Part shown: positions 40,675 through 49,333 of the stretch, in pieces
Layout: each line of letters begins with the position of its first letter
Position numbering within the stretch: position 1 is the first letter of the stretch
Source of the DNA: Aromatoleum bremense
GTDB taxonomy: Bacteria > Pseudomonadota > Gammaproteobacteria > Burkholderiales > Rhodocyclaceae
Assembly: GCF_017894365.1 (NCBI RefSeq)
Contig: NZ_CP059467.1
Span: 2,046,001-2,110,000, forward strand
DNA length: 64,000 bases
Reading direction: 5' to 3'
The notes under the pieces: generated by a model
Databases searched by the model: none
Told to the model about the DNA's origin: nothing
Seen by the model: only the letters and a program-made list of their open reading frames with translations
Program-made: the position numbers and the translations under genes

Positions 40675-41544
40675 TGCGTGTTATGAACTTGCTTCCAGTG
40701 CCAGCCAGAACGCGGCCTTGGGCAGCATGAGGATGCAGAAGACGACGAAATGCAATCCGGCCAGCACTTGCGGCATCCGCTCGAAATCCCGACTCAGTCG
40801 TCTGAATCGGGACAGCCACCCGAAACTGCGCTCGACGACCCAGCGCCGGGGCAGCAATACAAATCCCTTCTTCGCCTCGGGAAGTTTGACGATTTGAAGA
40901 TCGATACCCGCCGCCTTGGCCGCTTTCCGAGCTTCGTCGCCCGTGTAGCCTTGGTCGGCCCACGCCACTTTGACCGTTTCACCCGTGGCTTGCTGCACCG
41001 CCTCGCACAGGTCCTTGACCTGCGCGCGCTCCTGTTCATCGGCCGGCGTGACGGTCAGCGCAATGAGTTGCCCCAGCGTATCCACGGCCATATGTACTTT
41101 GCTGCCCCGACGCCGCTTGTAGCCGTCGTAGCCGGCACGCGGCCCGCTTTCGCAGCTGCTTTGCAGCGTTCGCCCATCGAGAATCACGGCACTGGGCTGG
41201 GCCTTGCGACCGTCGCCGACTCGGATGATCGAACGCATGTCGCTCACCATCGCCTCGAAACAGCCCGCATCGTTCCAGCGGCGAAACTGCTGATACACCA
41301 TCTGCCAGGGCGGAAAATCATTCGGCAAGAGTCGCCATGGCGCGCCGGCCCGAGCCAGCCAGCGCAACGCGTTGAACACTTCGCGCAAGGGGTAGCTGCG
41401 CTGCGGCGCCTGCTCGGTCATCAGCGTCAGATACGGCGCCACGAAATGCCACTCCTCTTCACTGACATCGCTCGGGTAGGGTTTTCTGCTCACAGTGATC
41501 AAAAAACATCAACTATATCAGCTGCATAAGTTCATAACACGCTC
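40675..41544 (-). mobile_element. IS5-type insertion sequence between the IclR gene and the catabolic operon
   Basis: The element of about 870 bp is bounded by inverted repeats: GCGTGTTATGAACTT at the left end and its complement AAGTTCATAACACGC at the right. TAG occurs immediately outside both ends (40672-40674 and 41545-41547), a possible 3-bp target duplication. One transposase gene fills it. The ends could shift by one or two bases. Confidence 0.85.
40681..41502 (-). CDS. IS5-family DDE transposase
   Basis: The 273-residue transposase has the IS5-type pattern: an N-terminal DUF4096-like part (YPSDVSEEEWHFVAPYL, REVFNALRWLARAGAPWRLLPNDFPPWQ) and a DDE core with D in AVILDGRTLQSS, D in WADQGYTG and E in RRWVVERSFGWLSRFRRLSRDFE. 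The frame is intact, so the element may be active. It is the only gene in the element. Confidence 0.93.
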   Translation of the reverse strand: MITVSRKPYPSDVSEEEWHFVAPYLTLMTEQAPQRSYPLREVFNALRWLARAGAPWRLLPNDFPPWQMVYQQFRRWNDAGCFEAMVSDMRSIIRVGDGRKAQPSAVILDGRTLQSSCESGPRAGYDGYKRRRGSKVHMAVDTLGQLIALTVTPADEQERAQVKDLCEAVQQATGETVKVAWADQGYTGDEARKAAKAAGIDLQIVKLPEAKKGFVLLPRRWVVERSFGWLSRFRRLSRDFERMPQVLAGLHFVVFCILMLPKAAFWLALEASS

Positions 41545-41669
41545 TAGCAGCGAGGGCGGAAAAGACGTGCCCTCCGGCGTGGGTAAATTTAACAATAGCG
41601 AATCGATTGACTAATAACAAATCGTCGACTACGCTTTGTCCATCCCGCCGCACTTCAAGGAGTCCGTTC

Positions 41670-42632
41670 ATGAACACCAAGGTTTTCGCTTCGCAAGCCG
41701 ACCTCGAAGAGAAGCAGATCAGCTTCGACCAGCTTTCCGATCACGCCTGGGCCTACACCGCCGAAGGCGATCCGAACACCGGCATCATCGTCGGCGACGA
41801 CGGCGTGATGATCATCGACGCGACCGCGACACCCGTGATGGCGCAGGGCGTCATCGCGAAGGTGCGCGAGATCACCGACAAGCCGATCAAGTACGTCGTG
41901 CTGACGCATTACCACGCCGTGCGCGTGCTCGGCGCGTCCGGCTACAAGAGCGAGGGGCTCGAGCAGATCATCGCCAGCCGCGACACGTATGACCTGATCG
42001 TCGAGCGCGGCCAGCAGGACATGGATTCCGAGATCGGCCGCTTCCCGCGCCTGTTCGACGCGGTCGAGAGCGTGCCCGGGCTGACCTGGCCGACGCTCAC
42101 GTTCCAGGGTGAGATGAGCCTGTGGCTGGGCAAGCTCGAAGTGAAGATCATGCAGGTCGGCCGCGGCCACACGAAGGGCGACACGGTGGTGTGGCTGCCG
42201 CAGGACGGCGTACTGTTCTCGGGCGATCTCGTCGAATACGACGCGGCGTGCTACACCGGCGACGCGTATCTGGCCGACTGGCCGGCGACGCTCGACCGGC
42301 TGGCCCAGTTCGGTGCGGCAAAGCTCGTGCCGGGCCGCGGTCCGGCGCTGAAGACGCCGGAGCAGGTCGAGCAGGGGCTCGCCTACACGAAGGCTTTCGT
42401 CATCGCCTTGTACCGCAGCGCGCAGGAGGCGGTCGCGCAGGGCATGGACCTGAAGGCAACGATGGAACTCACGCGCAAGCACATGGATCCGCATTTCGGC
42501 GAGGTGTTCATCTACGAGCACTGCCTGCCGTTCGACGTGACACGCGCGTTCGACGAGGCGTCGGGCATCCGTGATCCGCGCATCTGGACCGCCGAGCGCG
42601 ACCAGCAGATGTGGCACGCGCTGCAGCAATAG
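41670..42632 (+). CDS. MBL-fold metallo-hydrolase of an aromatic catabolic operon
   Basis: The 320-residue protein has a metallo-beta-lactamase fold. The first metal motif reads LTHYHAVRVLGAS, where the aspartate of the usual H-x-H-x-D-H motif is absent; GRGHTKGDTVVWLP and LFSGDLVEYDAA follow. This variant recurs in a subgroup of MBL proteins found in aromatic degradation clusters. The substrate is unknown; thioester or lactone hydrolysis is a guess. AAGGAG precedes the ATG at 41670. It is the first gene of a run that ends at 46249. Confidence 0.8.
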   Translation: MNTKVFASQADLEEKQISFDQLSDHAWAYTAEGDPNTGIIVGDDGVMIIDATATPVMAQGVIAKVREITDKPIKYVVLTHYHAVRVLGASGYKSEGLEQIIASRDTYDLIVERGQQDMDSEIGRFPRLFDAVESVPGLTWPTLTFQGEMSLWLGKLEVKIMQVGRGHTKGDTVVWLPQDGVLFSGDLVEYDAACYTGDAYLADWPATLDRLAQFGAAKLVPGRGPALKTPEQVEQGLAYTKAFVIALYRSAQEAVAQGMDLKATMELTRKHMDPHFGEVFIYEHCLPFDVTRAFDEASGIRDPRIWTAERDQQMWHALQQ

Positions 42633-42731
42633 CCGCCGCACCCCCGCCCCGACAGACGAGACAGACGACAGGCCGGTGACCGCCCGCAGAAGGTGGCGTC
42701 GGCCGATCAAAAGCAGAGAGGAGGAGAACCC

Positions 42732-44411
42732 GTGCTCAGCACGTACAACTATCCGAAGTTCGAATACCGCAGGCCGCCAGAGCTTGCCGGGCAGCGCGAC
42801 GGGCATTATCCGGTCGTCGTCGTCGGCGCCGGCCCGGTGGGCCTTGCCGCAGCGATCGACCTGGCGATCCAGGGGACGCCGGTCGTGCTGCTCGACAATG
42901 ACGACACGGTGAGCATCGGCTCGCGCGGCGTGTGCTATGCGAAGCGCGCGCTCGAGATCATGGACCGGCTCGGCTGCGCCGAGGAGATGGTGCAGAAAGG
43001 CGTGTCGTGGAACGTCGGGCGCACCTTCTTCCACGAGGAAGAAGTGTTCAACTTCAACCTGTGCCCGCAGCCCGACCACCACCGCCCGGGCATGATCAAC
43101 CTGCAGCAGTACTACCTCGAGGAATACCTCGTGCGCCGGGCGCAGAGCCTGCCGAACATCGACCTGCGCTGGAAGAGCAAGGTCATCGGCGTGGCCGACG
43201 ACGGCGAGCGCGTCGCGCTGCGTGTCGAGACACCCGACGGCGCATATTCGCTCGACGCCGACTGGCTGGTCGTCGCCGACGGCGCGCGCAGTCCGATCCG
43301 TCACATGATGGGGCTGGAAGTCGAAGGCAAGATCTTCATGGACCGCTTCCTGATCGCCGACGTCGTCATGAAGGCGGATTACCCGGCGGAACGCTGGTTC
43401 TGGTTCGATCCGCCGTTCCACCCGAACCAGTCGGTGCTGCTGCACAGCCAGGCCGACAACGTGTGGCGCATCGACTTCCAGCTCGGCTGGCACGCTGACC
43501 CGGAAGAGGAGAAGAAGCCCGAGAACGTGATCCCGCGCATCAAGGCGATGCTCGCAGCGAAGGGTAATGAGGAGCGCGAGTTCGAGCTCGAATGGGTCAG
43601 CGTGTATACCTTCCAGTGCCGCCGCATGCACGAGTTCCGCCACGGTCGGCTGCTGTTCACCGGGGATGCCGCGCACCAGGTGTCGCCGTTCGGCGCGCGC
43701 GGGGCGAACTCGGGCATCCAGGACATCGACAACCTGGTGTGGAAGCTGAAACTGGTGCTCGACGGCAAGGCGCCGCAGACGCTGCTCGACACGTATTCGG
43801 AAGAGCGCGTGTTCGCCGCCGACGAGAACCTGATGAATTCGACGCGCTCGACCGATTTCATCACGCCAAAGAGCGCGGTCAGCAAGACGTTCCGCAACGC
43901 GGTGCTGGGGCTGGCGAAGGACTACCCGTTCGCCCGCGCGCTGGTCAATTCCGGCCGCCTGTCGGTGCCCAGCTTCCTCACCGAGTCGCGCCTCAACACG
44001 CCCGATGCCGATGCCTTCGCCGGCGTCATGGTGCCGGGCGCGCCGCTCGACGACGCGCCGTGCGAGACGCCGGGCGGCGAGCAGTGGCTGCTGCAGGCCA
44101 CCGGCAACCGCTTCCAGCTGCTCTATTACATGCCGGACGCAGCCGGCATTCCCCCTGCGGACGCGGCGGCCCTGGCTGCGCTGGCCGACGCGCCGGTCCC
44201 GATCGAAGCCCTCGTCGTCGCCGAGCGCGGCACCGCCCCGGGCGGCCTGAAGACGCTGATCGACAGCCGCGGGCGCATTCGCGAGCGCTACGACCTGCAA
44301 CCGGGCACGACCTACCTCGTGCGGCCCGACCAGCATGTCGCGGCGCGCTGGCGCACGTTCGACGCCGGCCTCGTTCGTGCCGCGCTCGACCGCGCAACCT
44401 GCAACGCCTGA
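42732..44411 (+). CDS. FAD-dependent aromatic hydroxylase (MhpA/PheA-like, class A)
   Basis: The 559-residue flavoprotein monooxygenase has the dinucleotide motif VVVVGAGPVGLAAA (about 28-41), the DG motif region WLVVADGARSPIRHMMG and the GD motif RLLFTGDAAHQVSPFGARGANSGIQD. The C-terminal thioredoxin-like domain typical of phenol and 3-hydroxyphenylpropionate hydroxylases is present. It should hydroxylate an aromatic ring with NAD(P)H and O2. I chose the GTG at 42732, 7 bases after GAGGAG. The surrounding genes suggest a substrate leading to a gentisate- or homogentisate-type ring-cleavage route (inference). Confidence 0.88.
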   Translation: MLSTYNYPKFEYRRPPELAGQRDGHYPVVVVGAGPVGLAAAIDLAIQGTPVVLLDNDDTVSIGSRGVCYAKRALEIMDRLGCAEEMVQKGVSWNVGRTFFHEEEVFNFNLCPQPDHHRPGMINLQQYYLEEYLVRRAQSLPNIDLRWKSKVIGVADDGERVALRVETPDGAYSLDADWLVVADGARSPIRHMMGLEVEGKIFMDRFLIADVVMKADYPAERWFWFDPPFHPNQSVLLHSQADNVWRIDFQLGWHADPEEEKKPENVIPRIKAMLAAKGNEEREFELEWVSVYTFQCRRMHEFRHGRLLFTGDAAHQVSPFGARGANSGIQDIDNLVWKLKLVLDGKAPQTLLDTYSEERVFAADENLMNSTRSTDFITPKSAVSKTFRNAVLGLAKDYPFARALVNSGRLSVPSFLTESRLNTPDADAFAGVMVPGAPLDDAPCETPGGEQWLLQATGNRFQLLYYMPDAAGIPPADAAALAALADAPVPIEALVVAERGTAPGGLKTLIDSRGRIRERYDLQPGTTYLVRPDQHVAARWRTFDAGLVRAALDRATCNA

Positions 44412-44422
44412 AGGAACGAAAC

Positions 44423-44647
44423 ATGAGCCTCAACACCGATTCGAACTTCTTCACTCCCGGCAAGCGCTATTTCCGTGCGTTCAGCCCCGGCGACGACTTC
44501 TACGAGGCGCTGATCGAGACGCACCGCGACCTCACCGCCGAGCAGAGCGCGATGGTCAATGCGCGTCTGATCCTGCTGCTCGCGAACCATATCGGCGACA
44601 TCTCGGTGCTGCGCGAAGCGATGAAAATCGCCCGTGACGGCGCGTGA
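44423..44647 (+). CDS. DUF2783 small protein
   Basis: This 74-residue helical protein (SPGDDFYEALIETHRDLTAEQSAMVNARLILLLANHIGD) matches what I know as DUF2783, found next to FAD monooxygenase genes. The start at 44423 follows GAAGGAACG, 11 bases after the monooxygenase stop. Its constant position suggests that it serves the hydroxylase, for example as a small subunit or chaperone; this is not known. Confidence 0.8.
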   Translation: MSLNTDSNFFTPGKRYFRAFSPGDDFYEALIETHRDLTAEQSAMVNARLILLLANHIGDISVLREAMKIARDGA

Positions 44648-44672
44648 TGCGCCTTCCGCCCAGGAGAACCTT

Positions 44673-45224
44673 ATGCTGATCAAGAAAATCCACCACGTCG
44701 CGTACCGCTGCCGCGATGCGAAGGAAACCGTCGAGTGGTACGAAAAGCACCTCGGCATGAAGCTCGTGCTTGCGATCGCCGAGGACGAAGTGCCGTCGAC
44801 GAAAGCGCCGGACCCGTACATGCACATCTTCCTCGACGCCGGCCAGGGCAACGTGCTGGCGTTCTTCGAACTGCCGACCAAGCCGCCGATGGACCGCGAC
44901 CGCAACACGCCGGACTGGGTGCAGCATCTGGCGATGGAAGTCGGCTCGGTCGAAGAGCTGCTCGCGGCGAAGGCACGGCTCGAAGCCGCCGGCATCGAGG
45001 TCGTCGGCCCGACCGATCACACGATCTTCAAGTCGATCTACTTCTTCGACCCGAGCGGTCACCGGCTCGAACTCGCGGCGAACACCGCCACGCCGGAAAT
45101 GCTGCAGAAGCTCGACGCGGTCAAGCGGGAGATGATCGAGGAATGGTCGCGCACCAAACAGGCGCCGCAGCACGCACGCTGGATGCACGACGGCAGCATG
45201 AACCGGGAAGGGGGCGCACGATGA
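44673..45224 (+). CDS. VOC-family protein (glyoxalase/extradiol-dioxygenase fold)
   Basis: The 183-residue protein has the two-module VOC fold: MLIKKIHHVAYRCRDAKETVEWYEKHLGMKLV, with a candidate metal histidine at HHVAY, then WVQHLAMEVGSVEELL and SIYFFDPSGHRLELAA, whose E is the usual last metal ligand. It could be a ring-cleaving dioxygenase or an isomerase/lyase; the small size fits a single-domain type. AGGAGA precedes the ATG, and the stop overlaps the FAH start. Confidence 0.85.
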   Translation: MLIKKIHHVAYRCRDAKETVEWYEKHLGMKLVLAIAEDEVPSTKAPDPYMHIFLDAGQGNVLAFFELPTKPPMDRDRNTPDWVQHLAMEVGSVEELLAAKARLEAAGIEVVGPTDHTIFKSIYFFDPSGHRLELAANTATPEMLQKLDAVKREMIEEWSRTKQAPQHARWMHDGSMNREGGAR

Positions 45225-46249
45225 AGCTCGCGACGCTCAAGCGCGGCGGGCGCGACGGCACGCTGGTCGTCGTCAGCCGCGACCTCACGCGCTGCCAGCC
45301 GGTCGCCGCCATCGCGAAGACGCTGCAGGCGGCGCTCGACGACTGGGACGCCGTCGTCGACGACCTCGATCTGGTCTACGACTTGCTCAACCACGGGCGG
45401 GTCGGAAAATTCGGCCGGCATGTGATCCCGTTCGACCCGGCGCAGTGCCATTCGCCGCTGCCGCGCGCGTACCAGTGGGCGGACGGTTCGGCGTACGTCA
45501 ACCACGTCGAGCTCGTGCGTCGCGCCCGCGGTGCCGAGCTGCCCGAGTCGTTCCAGACCGATCCGCTGATGTACCAGGGCGGCTCGGACAGTTTCATCGG
45601 CCCGCGCGATGACATCGTCGCGGCGAGCGAGGACTGGGGGATCGACTTCGAGGCCGAAGTGGCGGTCATCACCGGCGACGTGCCCCTTGGCGCCTCCGCC
45701 GACGAATGCGCGCTGAAGATCCGCCTGCTGATGCTCGTCAATGACGTTTCGCTGCGCAACCTGATTCCGGCCGAGCTCGCGAAAGGCTTCGGTTTCTTCC
45801 AGTCGAAGCCGGCCTCGGCGTTCTCTCCGGTCGCGGTCACGCCGGACGAGCTCGACATGGCGTGGCACGACGGGCGCGTGCATCTGCCGCTGCGCGTGAC
45901 GCACAACGGCCAGCCGTTCGGCTGCCCGAACGCCGGCGTCGACATGACCTTCAACTTTCCGCAGCTGATCGCCCATGTCGCGAAGACGCGCGAGCTCGAA
46001 GCCGGCTCGATCATCGGTTCGGGCACCGTGTCGAACAGGCAGGGCGGGCTGCACGGTTCGAGCATCGAACACGGTGGCGTCGGCTACTGCTGCCTCGCCG
46101 AAGTGCGGACTTACGAGACGATCGAAACCGGCACGCCAAAGACGCCGTTCATGCGTTTCGGCGATCGCGTGCGGATCGAGATGCTGACCGCGCGCGGCGA
46201 GGACGTGTTCGGCGCGATCGAGCAGACGGTGGTGCCGCTCGATCGCTGA
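45221..46249 (+). CDS. Fumarylacetoacetate hydrolase-family protein
   Basis: The 342-residue protein has the FAH metal-binding core: GIDFEAEVAVITGDVP (two glutamates), LMLVNDVSLRNL (aspartate), then the active-site region ELEAGSIIGSGTVSN. Enzymes of this family cut the C-C bond of acylpyruvates such as fumarylpyruvate or fumarylacetoacetate, the last step of gentisate or homogentisate pathways. Its ATG overlaps the VOC stop (ATGA). It is the last gene of the operon; no maleylacetoacetate isomerase follows in this window. Confidence 0.9.
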   Translation: MKLATLKRGGRDGTLVVVSRDLTRCQPVAAIAKTLQAALDDWDAVVDDLDLVYDLLNHGRVGKFGRHVIPFDPAQCHSPLPRAYQWADGSAYVNHVELVRRARGAELPESFQTDPLMYQGGSDSFIGPRDDIVAASEDWGIDFEAEVAVITGDVPLGASADECALKIRLLMLVNDVSLRNLIPAELAKGFGFFQSKPASAFSPVAVTPDELDMAWHDGRVHLPLRVTHNGQPFGCPNAGVDMTFNFPQLIAHVAKTRELEAGSIIGSGTVSNRQGGLHGSSIEHGGVGYCCLAEVRTYETIETGTPKTPFMRFGDRVRIEMLTARGEDVFGAIEQTVVPLDR

Positions 46250-46252
46250 CGG

Positions 46253-46597
46253 TCAGACGCCCCACACGACCGGTACGCCGTCCTTCAGCGACGATTGCAG
46301 CATGTCGAGCAGCGGCCACGCGCGCTGGGCGAGACCGACCGGCGCGCCCATGCCGGTCTTGCCCGCGGCGGCGGCGGCCTCCTTTTCTTCCTCGGTCTCC
46401 TCGTCACGCGCAGCCTGCCGTGCCTTGTCCTCGTCGATCGCGACGCGCAGCCGCTCGATCGCGTCGGGCAGTTGTTCGACGGTGACGATGCCTTTCACGT
46501 CTTCCGGATCCTTGCCGAGGATCGCGACCAGCTTCTTCGCGACGTCGGCGAACATGATGACGTCGGCGGCGGCGTCCGATTTGAATGTGTACAGCAT
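46253..46597 (-). CDS. DUF1840 protein
   Basis: The 114-residue protein starts MLYTFKSDAAADVIMFADVAKKLVAILGKDPEDVKGIV, which I recognise as DUF1840, common in betaproteobacteria and of unknown function. A charged linker rich in E and A (residues about 60-85) leads to the conserved end QRAWPLLDMLQSSLKDGVPVVWGV. GAGGAGA precedes the ATG. It lies 11 bases downstream of hpt and is convergent with the FAH gene, with only 3 bases between the stops. Confidence 0.85.
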   Translation of the reverse strand: MLYTFKSDAAADVIMFADVAKKLVAILGKDPEDVKGIVTVEQLPDAIERLRVAIDEDKARQAARDEETEEEKEAAAAAGKTGMGAPVGLAQRAWPLLDMLQSSLKDGVPVVWGV

Positions 46598-46608
46598 CGC
46601 AGATCTCC

Positions 46609-47166
46609 TCAAAGTCCCTTCACTGCGTATATCCCCGGCGCGTTGCGCCAGTAGCCCTTGTAGTCCATGCCGCAGCCGAACAGGAAGCGGTCGGCGACGT
46701 CGATTCCGGTGAAATCCGCCCGCATCCCGGGGTAGGCCTTGCGGTCGTGCACCTTGTGCGCGAGCACCGCGGCCAGCACTTCCTTCGCCCCTTCGGCGCG
46801 CAGGTACTGCAGGATCGCGTGCAGCGTGTGGCCTTCGTCGAGGATGTCGTCGAGCACCAGCACGGTGCGCCCGCGCAGGTCGGACGTCGGGCGCACGCGC
46901 CAATCGAGCTGCGTGCCCTTCAGCGCATGGCCGTAGCGCGTCGCGTGCAGGTAGCTGACTTCGAGCGGGAAGGGCAGCCGCGGCAGGATGCGACCGGCGA
47001 GGATCAGTCCCCCGTTCATCACCGTGTACACCATCGGATTGCTGCCGGCCAGCTGCGCGGTGATTTCCGCCGCCATGCGCGCAAGCGCAGCATCGACCGT
47101 AGTGGCGTCGGCGAGGCAATCGGCCTCCTCGCGGGCGCGGATGATTTCGTCCATATCGACCGGCAT
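46609..47166 (-). CDS. hpt: Hypoxanthine-guanine phosphoribosyltransferase
   Basis: The 185-residue protein has the PRPP-binding loop VLVLDDILDEGHTL and the substrate end DRFLFGCGMDYKGYWRNAPGIYA. It salvages hypoxanthine and guanine to IMP and GMP. CAGGAGG lies 8 bases before the ATG at 47166, which I prefer to the in-frame ATG at 47187, which lies upstream of that site. Hypoxanthine salvage is the usual role of this class; xanthine preference cannot be excluded. Confidence 0.9.
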   Translation of the reverse strand: MPVDMDEIIRAREEADCLADATTVDAALARMAAEITAQLAGSNPMVYTVMNGGLILAGRILPRLPFPLEVSYLHATRYGHALKGTQLDWRVRPTSDLRGRTVLVLDDILDEGHTLHAILQYLRAEGAKEVLAAVLAHKVHDRKAYPGMRADFTGIDVADRFLFGCGMDYKGYWRNAPGIYAVKGL

Positions 47167-47336
47167 TGCAGCAGCCTCCTGAAGCATTACGAAAACGTCG
47201 GATCGGCCATTCTACCGGGCGATGGCCGCGGTTCCCGGTTCAGCGCGGGCCAGCGGGCGGCTCCTGCCTGACAAACCGGTCCGCTACGTGAGGCTGCAGC
47301 CGGCACCGGAAGTTTCGCGGGCGGGAGCCCAAATCG

Positions 47337-47663
47337 CTACAGGCGGGCGGCGCGCCAGCGCTCGAACGCCCCGAGCGCGGGTGCGAACCGCTGGCCGAGC
47401 TTCCTGAAAACGATCCAGCCGAGCCACGCCCGGCGCGCCACGCGCAAGGTCGCGCGCGGCCTGACGAGCGCCACGATCAGCACCACGGAAGACAGCAGCG
47501 GGACGTGCTCGCGCGCCCAGCGCACCTGGTCGCGCGCCCGGTCGACGAGGTCGAGCGCGGATTCGATGCCGCGCAGGTGCCGGAGCATTTCCGTGCGCTG
47601 CTGGTCTGCCCGGATCTGCAGCCGCTGCTTCTTCAGCGCCAGTTCGACGAGCTTGGGGTTCAT
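47337..47663 (-). CDS. YqjK-like protein
   Basis: The 108-residue protein has an N-terminal basic, helical part (KLVELALKKQRLQIRADQQR) and one hydrophobic segment (VPLLSSVVLIVALV). It is the third gene of a trio with YqjE- and YqjD-like genes, the order known from enterobacteria (yqjD-yqjE-yqjK). Its start overlaps the YqjE-like stop. The function is not known; relatives of YqjD bind ribosomes at the membrane in stationary phase. Confidence 0.7.
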   Translation of the reverse strand: MNPKLVELALKKQRLQIRADQQRTEMLRHLRGIESALDLVDRARDQVRWAREHVPLLSSVVLIVALVRPRATLRVARRAWLGWIVFRKLGQRFAPALGAFERWRAARL

Positions 47664-48043
47664 TCCTTGTGCCGCACCGCTTCGCGATCGCGCGCGAGTT
47701 CAGCGAGGCTGGCCGCGAACAGCCGGGTGCCGCGCCGCAGATCGGCGGCGGCGTTGGAGGCGGTGAACAAGCCCGCGCCGAACAGGGCCGCAGTGCCGAG
47801 CCCGAGGGCGAGGAGGCGATGCTCTTCCCAGAACAGGACGGTGAGGAAAATCGCCAGGAACACGATGCCGAATCCGACCAGCACCGCGGTGAGCACGATG
47901 TTCAGCAGCAGGCTGGCGAGGCGCAGCTTTTCTTCCTGCACCTCGACGACGAGCAGTTCGAGCCGCGACTGGACGATCCCCAACCCCGAATCCAGGAGGC
48001 CGCGCAGGCTGGCGGCCAGACGCGGCCTCGAATCCTCCGGCAT
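47660..48043 (-). CDS. YqjE/holin-X-like membrane protein
   Basis: The 127-residue protein has an amphipathic helix (LLDSGLGIVQSRLELLVVEVQEEKLRL) and two membrane helices (LLNIVLTAVLVGFGIVFLAIFL and LLALGLGTAALFGAGLF), the standard pattern of the YqjE/Actinobacterial Holin-X group. It starts 6 bases after the YqjD-like stop and overlaps the YqjK-like gene. The trio is one transcription unit. Confidence 0.82.
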   Translation of the reverse strand: MPEDSRPRLAASLRGLLDSGLGIVQSRLELLVVEVQEEKLRLASLLLNIVLTAVLVGFGIVFLAIFLTVLFWEEHRLLALGLGTAALFGAGLFTASNAAADLRRGTRLFAASLAELARDREAVRHKE

Positions 48044-48049
48044 CGGGTA

Positions 48050-48364
48050 TCAGCGACGCCCGGCCAGCAGGCCGAGCAGGAACGCGATGCCGGCGGCGAC
48101 GCCGACCGATTGCCAGGGATTCTTGTGAACGTAGTCGTCGGTCGCAAAGGCGACTTTCTTCGTCTGTTCGCGTAGCGCGGATTCGGCATCCGCGATGCGG
48201 TCCTTGGCCGTGACCAAGCGGTCGCCCAGCCGCGTGCGTACATCGGTGAGCTTCTCGCCTGCCTGGCCGGCGGTCAGTTTCAGCAGTTCCTCGGCATCCG
48301 CGATCACCACCTTGAAGTCTGCGACGAGCTTGTCGCGGGACACCGTATCGGTTGTATTCAGCAT
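48050..48364 (-). CDS. YqjD/ElaB-like protein (DUF883)
   Basis: The 104-residue protein has a long helical part (KLVADFKVVIADAEELLKLTAGQAGEKL) and a C-terminal membrane anchor (NPWQSVGVAAGIAFLLGLLAGRR), exactly the DUF883 arrangement. Escherichia coli YqjD and ElaB anchor ribosomes to the inner membrane in stationary phase. It is the first gene of the trio; GGGGATAG lies upstream of the ATG. Confidence 0.88.
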   Translation of the reverse strand: MLNTTDTVSRDKLVADFKVVIADAEELLKLTAGQAGEKLTDVRTRLGDRLVTAKDRIADAESALREQTKKVAFATDDYVHKNPWQSVGVAAGIAFLLGLLAGRR

Positions 48365-48574
48365 GTTGCTATCCCCTCTTCAGGTCATGACATCCGCGCG
48401 GACGCGCGAGCTAAGTACACGCTAGCTCCATTCCCAAATGAAGGCAAATCGTGAGTGAAATGATGCATTCGGGGAGTGCGCCGGATTGACGTCACGCGAC
48501 CGTAACGGCCGCGTCACTGCGCCGCAATGCACGGTTTCGAGAATGCCGGCATCGAACGGCAGGAGGTCAGCGTC

Positions 48575-49333
48575 ATGCTCCAGAAACGGCACGTACCCGC
48601 GAAGCGCGCGGCCCGCAATCTCCATGTCGGGCTCGCCGGCTGCGAGACCGAGATCATCGAGGCGCAGAAGCTGCGCTACCGGATCTTCGCCGACGAGATG
48701 GGCGCCCGCCTGTCATCCCGCACGCCGGGCGTCGATCGCGACCTCTACGATTCCTTCTGCGAGCACCTGATCGTGCGCGACGAGGATGCCGGTCGCATCG
48801 TCGGCACCTACCGTATCCTGTCGCCGTCGGCAGCGCGCCGCGTCGGCGGTTACTATTCCGAGAACGAGTTCGACCTGACGCGTCTGCACCATCTGCGCGA
48901 CCGGCTCGTCGAGATCGGGCGCTCGTGCATCGATGCCGAATATCGCACGGGCGCGGTGATCACGCTGCTGTGGGCGGGTCTCGCGCGCTACATGCAGGAG
49001 AACGGCTACGATTATCTGATCGGCTGCGCGTCGGTGAGCATGGCCGACGGCGGCCACGGCGCGGCCAGCCTCTATAATCGGCTCAAGGACGTGCATGCAT
49101 CGCCGCTCGAATACCGTGTGTTCCCGCGCTGCCCGCTGCCGCTCGATCGGCTGCGCGGCGACCTCGACGCCGAAGCGCCGGCGCTAATCAAGGGGTATCT
49201 GCGCGCCGGCGCGTGGATCTGCGGCGAGCCAGCCTGGGACCCCGATTTCAACACCGCCGACTTGCCGATCCTGCTGCCGATGAACCGCGTCGACGGCAGA
49301 TACGCCCGGCACTTCCTGGGACGCACAGACTGA
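48575..49333 (+). CDS. olsB: Ornithine-acyl-ACP N-acyltransferase-like enzyme (OlsB-like)
   Basis: The 252-residue protein has the acetyltransferase-like fold of OlsB: EIIEAQKLRYRIFADEMGARL, DSFCEHLIVRD, VGTYRILSP, VEIGRSCIDAEYRTGAVITLLWAGLARYM and the C-terminal LIKGYLRAGAWICGEPAWDPDFNTADLPILLPM. OlsB transfers a 3-hydroxy fatty acid from ACP to ornithine to give lyso-ornithine lipid. AGGAGG lies 8 bases before the ATG at 48575, which I prefer to the ATG at 48527. The next gene is an OlsA-type acyltransferase, which completes the pathway. Confidence 0.82.
   Translation: MLQKRHVPAKRAARNLHVGLAGCETEIIEAQKLRYRIFADEMGARLSSRTPGVDRDLYDSFCEHLIVRDEDAGRIVGTYRILSPSAARRVGGYYSENEFDLTRLHHLRDRLVEIGRSCIDAEYRTGAVITLLWAGLARYMQENGYDYLIGCASVSMADGGHGAASLYNRLKDVHASPLEYRVFPRCPLPLDRLRGDLDAEAPALIKGYLRAGAWICGEPAWDPDFNTADLPILLPMNRVDGRYARHFLGRTD

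Noticed and set aside
41607..41670. Longer N-terminus for the MBL protein
   Set aside because: The extension begins in AT-rich leader DNA without a ribosome site, while AAGGAG directly precedes the ATG at 41670.
41655..44336. 893-codon open frame antisense to the MBL and monooxygenase genes
   Set aside because: Low-complexity, histidine- and arginine-rich product with no family; both sense genes are clearly real.
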